Positions 18,850 through 28,353 of a stretch of DNA of 64,000 nucleotides are shown here, piece by piece; the stretch's first letter is position 1; each line of letters opens with the position of its first letter. The notes beneath the pieces are model-generated. The model saw only the letters and a program-made list of their open reading frames with translations. It was not told where the DNA came from and made no database searches. Origin of the DNA: Pelagibius marinus (GTDB taxonomy: Bacteria > Pseudomonadota > Alphaproteobacteria > Kiloniellales > Kiloniellaceae); NCBI RefSeq assembly GCF_014925385.1, contig NZ_JACSDK010000019.1:1-64000 (forward strand). The letters are read 5' to 3'. A program made the translations under genes and the position numbers.

Positions 18850-21227
18850 ACGACCGTCCCTCCATGTCGGTGCTGGACCGGCCGAACTCCTACATCGGCC
18901 GCAGTGTGCCGCGGCCCAACGCCGCGCGCCTCGCCCAGGGGCGCGGCACTTACGTCGACGACATCGTGCTGCCGCGCATGGTTCACCTGGCATTCTGCCG
19001 CAGTCCCTATGCCCATGCCGAAATCGTCTCCATAGAGACCTCCGCCGCCGCGGCGCTGCCGGGCGTCCTGCGCGTGGCCACCATGGATGACCTGAAGGAC
19101 TACTGCTCGCCCTGGGTCGGCGTGCTGGACCATCTGAAGGGCATCAAGTCGGCGCCCCAGTGGCCTCTGGCCAATGGCAAGGCCTTCTTCCAGGGCGAGC
19201 CGGTGGTGGCGGTGGTCGCCACCAGCCGGGCTATCGCCGAAGATGCCGTCGATCTGGTGGAGATCGACTACAGGGAACTGCCCGCGGTCGCCGACATGGA
19301 GACGGCGCTGGACCCCGAAACGCCGGTAATCCATCCGGAACTGGGCGACAATCTCTGCTTCGAGCGCCGCATCGACGCCGGCGACGTGGACGGCGCCTTC
19401 GCCGAGGCCGCAGTGGTGGTCGAGGAGACCTTCCACTTCAATCGCCATACCGGCGTGACGCTGGAGCCGCGCTCGATCATCTGCGACTACAACCCGGCGG
19501 AAGAGACGCTGACGCTCTACATGTCGGTGCAGTGCCCGCACATGTCGAAAAACCTCTACGCCAAGCACCTCGACCTGGACGAGGACCGGGTGCGGGTGAT
19601 CTGCAAGGACGTGGGCGGCTCCTTCGGCATCAAGATCCACACCTATTCCGACGAGATGACCGCCGGCGCGCTCTCCGTCATGCTCGGCCGCCCGGTAAAG
19701 TTCGTTGCCGACCGGATCGAATCCTTCGTGACCGACATCCATGCCCGCGATCACCGGGTGACCGCCCGGATGGCGTTCAACGCCGAGGGCGAGGTGACCG
19801 CCATCGACATGGACGACGTGACCGGCATCGGTCCCTACTCGGTCTACCCGCGCAGCAGCGGCATCGAGCTGAACCAGGTCGCCAACCTGACCGGCGGCCC
19901 CTACAAGCACCGCAACTACCGGGTCCGCGCCCGCGCCGTCTTCCAGAACAAGGGCGTCATGTGCCAATACCGCGGCGTTGGCCATCCGATCGCCATCGCG
20001 GTGGGTGAGGCGCTGATCGACAAGGGCGCGGCGGCCCTCGGAATGGACCCCGCAGAGGTGCGGCGGCGCAGTTTCATTGCCGACGATGCCTATCCCTACA
20101 CCTCGCCGTCGGGCGCGATCTACGAGCGCCAGTCCCACCGCCAGAGCCTGGACAAACTGTTGCAGGTCATGGACTACGACGGCCTGCGCCACGCGCAGCA
20201 GGAGGCCCGCGGGCGCGGTGTCCATCGCGGCATCGGCTTCGCCAGTCTGATCGAGGTAACCAACCCCAGCCCGGCCTTCTACGGCGTCGGCGGCGCGCGC
20301 ATCGCCTCGCAGGACGGCTGCACCATCCGCCTCGACCCAACCGGCGGCATCACCTGCGCCACCGGTGTCACCGAGCAGGGCCAGGGCACCGAGGCGATCA
20401 TCGCGCAGATCGCGGCCACTGCCGTCGGCGTCGATCCGCGCCACGTGCGGGTCATCACCGGCGATACCGACGTGGTGCCCTATGGCGGCGGCACCTGGGC
20501 CTCGCGCGGCGCCGGCATCGGCGGCGAAGCGGCCCTGCAGGCGGGTAAGGAGTTGCGGCGCAATATCCTGGCGGTGGCCGGCGCCATCCTGCAGAGCACG
20601 CCCGACAGCCTGGACATCCGCGACGGCATCATCGTCGACTCCGACAGCGGCGCGGAGCGCCTGCCGCTGGCCGAGCTGGGCCGGCTGGTCTACTTCCGCG
20701 GTGACACCCTGCCCGAAGGCCTGCAGCCGGAATTGGTCGCCACCAAGCACTACACCTCGCGCAGCTATCCTTTCGCCTTCACCAACGCGGCCCATGCCTG
20801 TCATGTCGAGGTCGACGTGGAGACCGGCCTGCTGAAGCTATTGAACTACTGGGTGGTGGAGGACTGCGGCACGGTGATCAATCCCCTTCTGGTGGCCGAG
20901 CAGACGCGTGGCGGCGTGGTCCAGGGGCTCGGCGCGGCGCTCTACGAGGAATGCCTCTATTCGCCGGACGGCCAGCTCATCAACGGCTCGCTGGCCGACT
21001 ACCTGCTGCCGATGGCGGGTGAGATGCCGGACATCGTGGTCGAGCATGTGACCACGCCGACCGAGACCAGCGAGCTCGGCGCCAAGGGCGTGGGCGAGGC
21101 CGGCACCGCCGGCGCGCCGGGCGCCGTGATGAACGCCCTGAACGACGCCCTGCAGCCCTTCGGGGCGCGCTTGGCGCATATGCCGTTCACGCCCGACAAG
21201 ATTTTGCGGGCACTCGGCAAGATTTGA
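18846..21227 (+). CDS. Molybdenum hydroxylase large (CoxL-type) molybdopterin-binding subunit
   Basis: The 793-residue catalytic subunit binds the molybdenum-cytosine dinucleotide cofactor and hydroxylates the substrate. The ATG at 18846 overlaps the small-subunit stop. The C-terminal GVGEAGTAGAP carries the conserved catalytic Glu. The active-site loop reads CQYRGVGHP, so it lacks the AYRCSFR signature of true (form I) CO dehydrogenase and resembles the form II loop AYRGAGR, with His where Arg is usual. It is therefore probably not a CO dehydrogenase but a hydroxylase of an organic, perhaps N-heterocyclic or aldehyde, substrate. Maturation genes such as a MoxR ATPase, CoxE or XdhC are not adjacent. 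The Liv-type transporter that follows probably imports the substrate. Confidence 0.92.
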   Translation: MNDRPSMSVLDRPNSYIGRSVPRPNAARLAQGRGTYVDDIVLPRMVHLAFCRSPYAHAEIVSIETSAAAALPGVLRVATMDDLKDYCSPWVGVLDHLKGIKSAPQWPLANGKAFFQGEPVVAVVATSRAIAEDAVDLVEIDYRELPAVADMETALDPETPVIHPELGDNLCFERRIDAGDVDGAFAEAAVVVEETFHFNRHTGVTLEPRSIICDYNPAEETLTLYMSVQCPHMSKNLYAKHLDLDEDRVRVICKDVGGSFGIKIHTYSDEMTAGALSVMLGRPVKFVADRIESFVTDIHARDHRVTARMAFNAEGEVTAIDMDDVTGIGPYSVYPRSSGIELNQVANLTGGPYKHRNYRVRARAVFQNKGVMCQYRGVGHPIAIAVGEALIDKGAAALGMDPAEVRRRSFIADDAYPYTSPSGAIYERQSHRQSLDKLLQVMDYDGLRHAQQEARGRGVHRGIGFASLIEVTNPSPAFYGVGGARIASQDGCTIRLDPTGGITCATGVTEQGQGTEAIIAQIAATAVGVDPRHVRVITGDTDVVPYGGGTWASRGAGIGGEAALQAGKELRRNILAVAGAILQSTPDSLDIRDGIIVDSDSGAERLPLAELGRLVYFRGDTLPEGLQPELVATKHYTSRSYPFAFTNAAHACHVEVDVETGLLKLLNYWVVEDCGTVINPLLVAEQTRGGVVQGLGAALYEECLYSPDGQLINGSLADYLLPMAGEMPDIVVEHVTTPTETSELGAKGVGEAGTAGAPGAVMNALNDALQPFGARLAHMPFTPDKILRALGKI

Positions 21228-21329
21228 AGGAAGAAAAGACCTGAACAAAGAAAGGCTGGGCAAGACGCAAGAAGCGACCCCTGAAGCAAGTCCGGCCCCG
21301 GGAGCGAAATCAGTCCAAGGAGACGAGAA

Positions 21330-22604
21330 ATGGGTGACGACGTGAAGAGCAAGTTGGGCAAGACGGCGCAAAGGTTCAGCCGGCGTTCGGTCCTCAAGAC
21401 GACGGCCGCCGGCGCGGCAGCGGTCGCGGCCGGCCCGGCTCTGTTCAATATCGCCAGGGCGGCCGACCACAACATCCGCATCGGCTTTCCGGTGCCGCTG
21501 ACCGGGCCCTATGGTTCCGAGGCGCAGGAGCAGGCACGCTGCGCCCAGATCGCGGTGGACCAGTTCAACGCCGCCGGCGGCCTCAACGGACGCATGGCCG
21601 AACTGTTGGTGCGCGACGACAAGCTGAAGCCCGGCGAGGCGGCAACCCGCACGCTGGAGTTGATCGAGAAGGACAAGGTTCACTACGTCTGCGGCTCACT
21701 GTCCGCCTCCGTGCAGCTGTCGGTGAACGCGGTAACCAAAGCGCGCGGTATCATCTACGTGTCCATCTCCCAGTCGGACGCCATCAACGAGGCGAAGGAC
21801 TTCTCCAAGTATACCTTCCACGAGGCAATGAACCCGCATATGACGGCGGGTGCCGTGGGCCGCTACGCCTTCCCCCAGTTCGGCAAGCGTGTCGCCTTTT
21901 TGATCGCCGACTACGCCTACGGCCACGAGATGGTGCGCGGCTTCAAGCGGGCCGGCGAAGCGCACGGCATCGAGGTGGTCGCCGAGGTGACCCATCCGCT
22001 GGCGAGCAAGGACTTCTCGACTTTCCTGCCGCAGATCATGGCGGCGCGGCCGGACGTGCTCTGCCTCTGCAACTTCGGCTACGACCAGATGAACTCGCTG
22101 AAGCAGGCGACCGGCTTCGGCATGAAGCAACAGATGCAGATCCTGGCCCCGGCCTTGCTGTATAATCAGCGCCGCGCCGGCGGGGCCGCCGCCTACGAGG
22201 GCGTGATCGGCGGTGCGAACTATCACTGGACCCTGGAAAGCTCGGTGCCCAGCGCCAAGGCCTTTAACGACGCCTACCGTGCGGAGAACGACGGCGCACC
22301 GCCGTCCGACTACGGCGCCTACGGCTATGCCGGTGTCGGCGCCCTGCTGGACGGCGTGAAGAAGGCCGGTACCACCGATACCGACGCGGTGATCACCGCG
22401 CTGGAGGCGCTGAAGTATGACAAGTACAAGGGTACCCAGTACTATCGGAAGTGTGACCACCAGTCGGTGCAGTCGGTCTTCATCGTGAAGTCGAAGTCGG
22501 AATCGGAGATGGCGAACGAGTACGACGTCTTCGACATTGTCCACACCGACCCCGCCTCGGAGGACATACTGCGCTCCTGCGCGGAATTGGGTCACGAGGC
22601 CTGA
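21330..22604 (+). CDS. Liv-type ABC transporter substrate-binding protein, Tat-exported
   Basis: A 424-residue periplasmic binding protein of the LivK/AmiC family (Peripla_BP_6), which delivers amino acids, amides or aromatic acids to a LivHMGF transporter. The N-terminus has a twin-arginine signal: SRRSVLK, then an alanine-rich hydrophobic stretch, ending near ARAADHNIRIG. The mature start IRIGFPVPLTGPYG is typical. AAGGAGA lies 6 bases before the ATG. Tat export suggests folding before export. The gene follows the hydroxylase by 102 bases and precedes all four transporter partners, which supports one substrate pathway. The ligand is not predictable. Confidence 0.93.
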   Translation: MGDDVKSKLGKTAQRFSRRSVLKTTAAGAAAVAAGPALFNIARAADHNIRIGFPVPLTGPYGSEAQEQARCAQIAVDQFNAAGGLNGRMAELLVRDDKLKPGEAATRTLELIEKDKVHYVCGSLSASVQLSVNAVTKARGIIYVSISQSDAINEAKDFSKYTFHEAMNPHMTAGAVGRYAFPQFGKRVAFLIADYAYGHEMVRGFKRAGEAHGIEVVAEVTHPLASKDFSTFLPQIMAARPDVLCLCNFGYDQMNSLKQATGFGMKQQMQILAPALLYNQRRAGGAAAYEGVIGGANYHWTLESSVPSAKAFNDAYRAENDGAPPSDYGAYGYAGVGALLDGVKKAGTTDTDAVITALEALKYDKYKGTQYYRKCDHQSVQSVFIVKSKSESEMANEYDVFDIVHTDPASEDILRSCAELGHEA

Positions 22605-22698
22605 CCACCGTAGGCAGCACCCCCGCCGTGAGGTGCGCGGCGGGGGCCTGCGTCCACTGGACATCTGACATGCGATCGGCTGACAAGAGAAGCGAACG

Positions 22699-23586
22699 GT
22701 GATAGGCGGCTATCCGATTGAGTTGCTGGCCCTGCAGCTGTTCACGGGGCTCGCCTTGGGCTCCGTGTTCGTGCTGCTCGCGGTCGGCCTGTCGCTGATT
22801 TTCGGCCTGCTGACCGTGGTGAACTTCGCCCACGGCGCCTTCTACATGCTGGGCGCCTACGCGGGTGTCTTCTTCATCGGCTACTTGGGCAATTTCTGGC
22901 TGACGCTGGCCGTGGTTCCGCTGGCCGTCGGAGCGGTGGGGCTGGTGGTGGAACGCTGGCTGGTGCGGCCGCTCTACGGCCGCGGCATCGACTATCCCCT
23001 CATGCTGACCTTTGGTCTCGCCTACGTGCTTGTCGAGGTGGTGCGCATCCTCTTCGGCGCCGAGGGAATGCCCTTCGACGCGCCCGACTCGCTGATGGGC
23101 GCGGTCGACATCGGTGTCGGCTACTTCCCGGCCTACCGCCTCTTCGTCATCGCTGCCACCGCCGTTCTGGTGCTGGCTCTCTGGCTGTTCCTGGAAAAGA
23201 CCTCCTACGGCCTGGTCATTCGCGCCGGCGCGCGCGACGGCGAGATCGTGCGGGTCCTCGGCATCGACATCTCGCGCGTCTGGCTGGTGGTCTTCGCCCT
23301 CGGCACCGGCGTGGCGGGTTTGGCCGGGGTGCTCTCTGCCCCCATGCGCAGCGTTTTTCCCGACATGGGCACGACGGTGCTGGTGGAGGCCTTCGTGGTC
23401 ACCGTAGTCGGCGGCATGGGCTCCCTGGCCGGTGCCGTGGTGGCCGGCCTGCTGGTTGGCGTGGTGGTCAGCATGACCTCGCTCTTCGCGCCCGCGATGG
23501 CCGAGGTGTCGATGTTTGCGCTGATGGCGCTGGTGCTGCTGGTGCGTCCACAGGGCCTTTTCGGCAAGAAAGGGCTAATGGGATGA
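22699..23586 (+). CDS. livH: Branched-chain amino acid type ABC permease LivH
   Basis: A 295-residue inner-membrane permease with the LivH landmark GLSLIFGLLTVVNFAHGAFYM... in the first third and about eight hydrophobic segments. The start is GTG 22699, with AGAGAAGCG just upstream. The C-terminal end LVLLVRPQGLFGKKG is typical of the family. It overlaps the LivM gene by four bases. Together with LivM it forms the membrane channel for the substrate captured by the preceding binding protein. Confidence 0.93.
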   Translation: MIGGYPIELLALQLFTGLALGSVFVLLAVGLSLIFGLLTVVNFAHGAFYMLGAYAGVFFIGYLGNFWLTLAVVPLAVGAVGLVVERWLVRPLYGRGIDYPLMLTFGLAYVLVEVVRILFGAEGMPFDAPDSLMGAVDIGVGYFPAYRLFVIAATAVLVLALWLFLEKTSYGLVIRAGARDGEIVRVLGIDISRVWLVVFALGTGVAGLAGVLSAPMRSVFPDMGTTVLVEAFVVTVVGGMGSLAGAVVAGLLVGVVVSMTSLFAPAMAEVSMFALMALVLLVRPQGLFGKKGLMG

Positions 23587-24575
23587 GCCTCGCCAATCCG
23601 CAAGAGCGGCTTACCGTCTCCGGCCGGCGCCTGGCTGGGCTGGTCTCGCTCATGGCACGCCACCGGGTGGCGGCGGTGCTTGGCTTCCTGCTGATCTTCC
23701 CCTTCCTGCTGCCTTACGAGGCCTTGGCGGTGAACATCCTGATCTACGGCCTCTACGCCCTCGGCTTCAACATGGTTTTCGGCTACATGGGCGTGTTGTC
23801 CTTCGGTCACGCCGCCTTCTTCGGCCTGGGCAGCTATGCCACCGGCATCGCCATCGTCCACTACGGCGTGCCCTGGCTGCCGGCCATCGGCATCGGCATC
23901 GTCGCCGCTGGTCTCGGCGCGGCTGTTATCGGCGGGCTGGCGATCCGGACCCGTGGCATCTATTTCGCCATGGTCACCCTCGCGCTGTCACAGTGCGTTT
24001 ATTACCTGGTGTACCAGATGGAGGATCTCTCGGGCGGCGAGAATGGCCTGCGAGGCGTCGACGTCTACGACCTCAATATTCCCGGCCTTGAGCTCACGCT
24101 GATCGACCCACTGACTAAGTATTACTTCGTCTTCGCCTTCGTCGCGCTCGCGGTTTGGCTGTTCTCGCGCCTCCTCGCCTCGCCCTTCGGCGCGGTGCTG
24201 GAGGCGCTGCGCGAGAACGAGAGCCGGGCACGCGCCTGCGGCACCGACGTGGCGATGTCCAAGTGGCTCGCTTTCGTCATTTCCGGACTATTCTGCGGGC
24301 TGGCCGGAGCGCTGAACGCTATTCACCTGACTATCGTGCCAATCGAGTCGCTGCACTACCACACCTCCGGCCTGGCAGTGATGATGGCGCTGCTCGGCGG
24401 CATGGGCACCTTCTTCGGGCCCTTCGTCGGTGCGCTGACCTTCCTCATGCTGGAGGACGTGATCACCCTGGTCACGGTGCACTGGCAGCTCTTCGTCGGC
24501 GCGCTCTTCGTGTTCTTCATCCTGTTCTTCCCGCGCGGAATATGGGGAACCCTGCTGCACTGGCTGTCGCGCTAG
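23583..24575 (+). CDS. livM: Branched-chain amino acid type ABC permease LivM
   Basis: A 330-residue second permease subunit. Characteristic landmarks are LGFNMVFGYMGVLSFGHAAF in the first half and the late GGMGTFFGPFVGA loop that contacts the ATPases. About nine to ten hydrophobic stretches are visible. The ATGA overlap with livH and the 3-base gap to livG show a tight operon. Confidence 0.93.
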   Translation: MSLANPQERLTVSGRRLAGLVSLMARHRVAAVLGFLLIFPFLLPYEALAVNILIYGLYALGFNMVFGYMGVLSFGHAAFFGLGSYATGIAIVHYGVPWLPAIGIGIVAAGLGAAVIGGLAIRTRGIYFAMVTLALSQCVYYLVYQMEDLSGGENGLRGVDVYDLNIPGLELTLIDPLTKYYFVFAFVALAVWLFSRLLASPFGAVLEALRENESRARACGTDVAMSKWLAFVISGLFCGLAGALNAIHLTIVPIESLHYHTSGLAVMMALLGGMGTFFGPFVGALTFLMLEDVITLVTVHWQLFVGALFVFFILFFPRGIWGTLLHWLSR

Positions 24576-24578
24576 GGA

Positions 24579-25351
24579 ATGGGCATGAATGACGTGACGA
24601 CCAGCGCAGAGCCGATCATGAGAGCTGAGAGCCTCGGCATGCGCTTCGGCGGCTTTACGGCGTTGAAGGACGTCTCCGTCGCTTTTCCCGCGGGCGAGCT
24701 CACCGCCATCATTGGCCCCAACGGCGCCGGCAAGAGCACTTTCTTCAATCTCATCTCCGGCGCATTTCCGCCGAGCGAGGGCCGTATCTATTTCCGCGGC
24801 CGTGACATCACCCGAACTCCGCAGCACCGCTTCGCGCGGCTCGGCATCGCCAAATCGTTCCAGATTACCAACGTCTTTCCGCAGCTGACGGCGCTGGAGA
24901 ACGTGCGCTTCGCCATCCAGTGCATGAGCCAGCGCTTCAACGTCTGGACGCCGCGCGGCCGCTTCGCCGAGATGACCGAGCGGGCCGCCAGCCTGCTGCA
25001 GATGGTCGGGCTCGACCAGCACCATCACCGCCTCGCCATGAACTTGGCGCACGGCGAGCAGCGCGCGCTGGAAATCGCCCTGGCCTTGGCCTGCGATCCG
25101 GCGCTGCTGCTGCTCGATGAGCCGACCGCGGGCATGAGCCCGGAGGAGACCACGGCGATGATGGACCTCATCACCAGCCTCGCCGCGGAGCGCACGGTAG
25201 TCCTGGTGGAGCACAAGATGAAGCTGGTGATGGGTATCTCCAACCGCCTCATCGTGCTGCATCACGGTGAACTGCTGGCCGAAGGCACGCCGGAGGAGGT
25301 GCGCGCCAACGACGAGGTGCGCCGGGTCTACCTGGGCCAGGGGGACCGCTG

Positions 25352-25352
<1 letters not shown>
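24579..25352 (+). CDS. livG: Liv-type ABC transporter ATPase LivG
   Basis: A 257-residue cytoplasmic ATPase with Walker A GPNGAGKST, Walker B LLLLDEPTAG and the family's modified signature LAHGEQRALEIALAL in place of LSGGQ. The switch His is in VLVEHKM. The C-terminus VRRVYLG is typical of LivG. It ends on the first base of the livF start codon. It pairs with LivF to power import. Confidence 0.94.
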
Positions 25353-26071
<719 letters not shown>

Positions 26072-26084
26072 CCAGATCGCCGTT

Positions 26085-26102
26085 TCAGCAACTTGTTGCT
26101 GA
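26085..26102 (+). terminator. Candidate hairpin after livF
   Basis: TCAGCAA, loop CTTG, then TTGCTGA form a perfect 7-bp stem starting 14 bases after the livF stop. No T-run follows, so it would be a weak or factor-assisted terminator, or an mRNA-stabilising hairpin. Confidence 0.35.
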
Positions 26103-26522
26103 GCGACAGAGCTGGGCGGGCTTCCGGTGTGTACCCCTCTGAACGACAGCTCCTGGCGCTTCGCAGAAGTGAGCGTGCCGGCCGCGTTTGTCCGGTCTGC
26201 CCCGATTATCAGGCCTGTTTGATTGCAATCGCAGTCAAGCGAGCACCGTGAGTGAGTGTCGGGATCGGTGGTTTGGGGGCATGCAGCCAACAGCAGTGAA
26301 GTCGATGCCGCGCATCAACCCCTGCCTCGTGGCGAACTGCGCAGGGGAAGGGGGCAAAGGCAATCTGCCGGGGTGGTGCGGCCCGCAGCCGCAGGCGAAG
26401 ACACGGGGCTCGGTCAATTGAGGGACGGGGGGTCGGAATCTCCCTTCGCCCTTGGCCCTGAAAGACCGGCGTGGCTGCCTCCAGCTACCGCGCTCCATCG
26501 ATAGAGTTTAGCCAACCAGAGA

Positions 26523-26650
26523 AGGGAGCCGGCCAGGAGCCGCGCCCTCACGCGGCGGGAAGCGGCGACGAGGCGGAGCGGGGGTTCCGGCGGGCCCGCA
26601 GGAGTGAAGCGAGGTACGAGCGTAGGCGGGACCGGGGCGCCCCAGCGTGA
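26523..26650. repeat. GC-rich non-coding repeat, copy A
   Basis: Copy A shares ordered blocks with copy B at 28773-28890: GGAGCC-GCCAGGAGC, AAGCGGCG, GGTTCC-GGCG, CCCGCAGGAG and GCGGGACCG. The copies are in the same orientation and about 2.25 kb apart, with the SSB and transglycosylase genes between them. No protein is supportable inside. Function is unknown. Confidence 0.55.
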
Positions 26651-26871
26651 GCCGGCATCACCAGGCCGCAGTCCCTCCGCGCGAGGGGTCGTGGCGGATG
26701 AGCGGCATTTTTCCTTTCAGACTCCCTGGCGGCACGCCCAGCATTTCTGCGCATCTTCCCGCACCGCAGTGTTCTGAAATGTCGCAGAAAACCGCCGTTT
26801 ACATGGGCCCTCTAAGCATGGGGTCGCAGGTTCAGTCCCTGCGCTGGTTTGTGTTCCCGGCGAATGAGAGG

Positions 26872-27126
26872 TCACACACCACGCCGCTTTCCTTTAGGTG
26901 TGAGATTGAGCTCCTCGCCGGTCACATTCTGGGAAGCCGCGGCGGCTTCGCGAAAGATCGAGAAGGGGTCCTCGCCGGGAAAACCGGCACGGGCCCAGGC
27001 CCGGAAGCCTTCCCGGCAGGCGGCAAAGGCCTGCGCGCGTTCGAGTTTCCGGGTCAGCTCCGACCATGAAGCTGCTTCCTCGTGATCAGGGCGCAGCTGG
27101 CGAAGGGAGGTGCGATGCTTGGACAT
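26872..27126 (-). CDS. Possible small hypothetical protein
   Basis: An 84-residue open frame downstream of ssb on the same strand. The sequence looks protein-like: SWSELTRKLERAQAFAAC, then EGFRAWARAGFPGEDPFSIF, with a predicted helical, charged character. I know no family for it. The ribosome binding site is weak. The ssb terminator hairpin lies between it and ssb, so it would need its own promoter. It may be a small gene of the same accessory block. Confidence 0.4.
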   Translation of the reverse strand: MSKHRTSLRQLRPDHEEAASWSELTRKLERAQAFAACREGFRAWARAGFPGEDPFSIFREAAAASQNVTGEELNLTPKGKRRGV

Positions 27127-27191
27127 GGGACTCTAACAGACGCTCTCATGAATGCCGGCGTCATGCCGGCCAAATAGATCCAAAGGAAAAG

Positions 27192-27215
27192 GGGGCACCG
27201 CCTCAGCGGTGCCCC
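27192..27215 (-). terminator. Rho-independent terminator of ssb
   Basis: GGGGCACCGC, loop CTCA and GCGGTGCCCC form a perfect 10-bp stem just past the ssb stop. On the minus strand it is followed by a pyrimidine run with TTTT. Confidence 0.8.
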
Positions 27216-27223
27216 AATCAGGC

Positions 27224-27595
27224 CTAGGCGGCTTCCTCTTCGCTGCCTTGTTCGATCATCTTCCGTTCGGGGAAGCGAACCACGGCGTCGCGGCCAAGGA
27301 TGACCTCGGTGGAGTAGTGCTTCTGACCGTCCTTTTCGTATGAGCGGGTGCGAAGCTGGCCCTGCAGGAAGATCAGATTGCCCTTCGTGCCGTGCTTTTC
27401 CACGAGAGCCACAAGGCCCTTACCGAAGGCGGCAATCTGGTGCCACTCGACCCGTTCTTTCCACTCGCCGGACTCCTTGTCCAGCCAGACCTCTGAGGTA
27501 GCGACACGGAAGTTGGCAACGGGCTCGCCACCCTTGGTCTCACGGATTTCCGCATCAGCACCAAGACGGCCAAGAAGGGTAACGTTGTTGATCAT
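27224..27595 (-). CDS. ssb: Single-stranded DNA-binding protein, short accessory type
   Basis: A 123-residue OB-fold protein that coats single-stranded DNA. The family start MINNVTLLGRLGADAEIR and the motif EWHQIAAFGK are clear. AGGAG sits 7 bases before the ATG at 27595; a longer open frame upstream is not needed. Housekeeping SSBs are usually 150-180 residues and end in an acidic DDDIPF-like tip that recruits partner proteins. This one stops right after the OB fold with EQGSEEEAA. That points to an accessory copy of the plasmid, phage or integrated-element type. It has its own terminator and sits between two copies of a non-coding repeat. Confidence 0.92.
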   Translation of the reverse strand: MINNVTLLGRLGADAEIRETKGGEPVANFRVATSEVWLDKESGEWKERVEWHQIAAFGKGLVALVEKHGTKGNLIFLQGQLRTRSYEKDGQKHYSTEVILGRDAVVRFPERKMIEQGSEEEAA

Positions 27596-27813
27596 CGTAA
27601 TTCTCCTAGTTTGGTAGTTAATCAGAGCTGGGGTGAAGCTGCTGCTGTAACCCTGCCTCGCGGCGAGCAGCGGGTGTGCAAGGGGCAAGGAGGCTCCGCG
27701 TAAGGGGTAGTGCGGGCGCGAAAGCGAAGCGGAGCAACACGGCCCGGCGTGGATGCCTTGCCCCGCGCGGAGGGCAGGGCCCTAAGCTTTTGGTTCATTG
27801 GAAAGCTCCTTAG

Positions 27814-28353
27814 CTACTGGCAGTTCACTATCGAGAGCTCCGGCCGCAACACCTTCGCGACGCGGCAACGGTAGCCCTCGGCGCGATCGGGGCTGCGTGA
27901 GTGGTAGGCGCCGACGGCTGCCGACCAGGATCCAAGGGCGTCGTAGAGAGAGCGCAGATAGGAGGCCGCGTAGAGGGCGTTTGAGACGGGATCCAGTGCA
28001 GCCTCGGGACTGCCGAGCTGGTCGCCGTGCCAGCGCCAGTTGACCTGCAGACACCCGATGTCGAGGTTGCGCCGGCCTTGCTCGATGCGCTCTTGCAAAA
28101 AGGCGAAGGCCTCGGCGCGGCTGTTGAAGACGTAACTGCGGCCGGCGTCATTGACGGCCCAGGGATGGCCGGAAGATTCGACGGTACCGATAGCCTGGAG
28201 GATGCTGTGGGGTGTGCCGGCTTTGGCCGCGGCCCGTTCGATCGCGGCCGCACAGGTCGCCGCTTCGGCAACTCCGAACAGTTTCAATGTCGCCAGGGCG
28301 CAAACCGTCGCGACAATTCCCGCTGTCAGGTAGCGGGCCCCTGAATTCTGCAT
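27814..28353 (-). CDS. Small SLT-type lytic transglycosylase, exported
   Basis: A 179-residue protein that should cleave peptidoglycan in the periplasm. Residues 1-31 form a signal peptide (hydrophobic AGIVATVCALATLKLFG, then AEAA). The SLT fold follows: catalytic Glu in GTVESSGHPWAVN, then GCLQVNWRWHG and the late SWSAAVGAYHS. Its compact size resembles the specialised transglycosylases (VirB1, PilT-like, flagellar) that open the wall for secretion or conjugation machines. No such machine is adjacent. The neighbouring accessory SSB makes a remnant mobile element plausible. Confidence 0.88.
   Translation of the reverse strand: MQNSGARYLTAGIVATVCALATLKLFGVAEAATCAAAIERAAAKAGTPHSILQAIGTVESSGHPWAVNDAGRSYVFNSRAEAFAFLQERIEQGRRNLDIGCLQVNWRWHGDQLGSPEAALDPVSNALYAASYLRSLYDALGSWSAAVGAYHSRSPDRAEGYRCRVAKVLRPELSIVNCQ

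Larger units (their letters stand above)
26072..26871. other. Gene-poor stretch with hairpin, repeat copy and tRNA-like fragment
   Basis: There is no convincing gene here. It holds a short hairpin right after livF (26085-26102), a GC-rich segment (about 26315-26470) that partly resembles the segment at about 27650-27790, one copy of a non-coding repeat (about 26523-26650), and a tRNA-like T-arm near 26830. Short open frames cover the repeat but read as low-complexity Arg/Ala/Pro/Gly sequence. Confidence 0.5.

Noticed and set aside
18774-20804. A 676-residue minus-strand frame opposite the CoxL-type gene
   Set aside because: The plus strand encodes an unmistakable molybdenum hydroxylase subunit. 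The antisense product is rich in Arg, Gly, Val and His with no family resemblance.
17485-21227. Carbon monoxide dehydrogenase (coxMSL)
   Set aside because: The large subunit lacks the AYRCSFR loop of form I enzymes, and the cox accessory genes are absent. Only the protein family is claimed.
26795-26870. A complete tRNA gene
   Set aside because: Only a T-arm-like hairpin is convincing. The loop lacks the usual conserved A at position 58, and no matching acceptor strand lies at the right distance upstream. I kept it only as a possible fragment.
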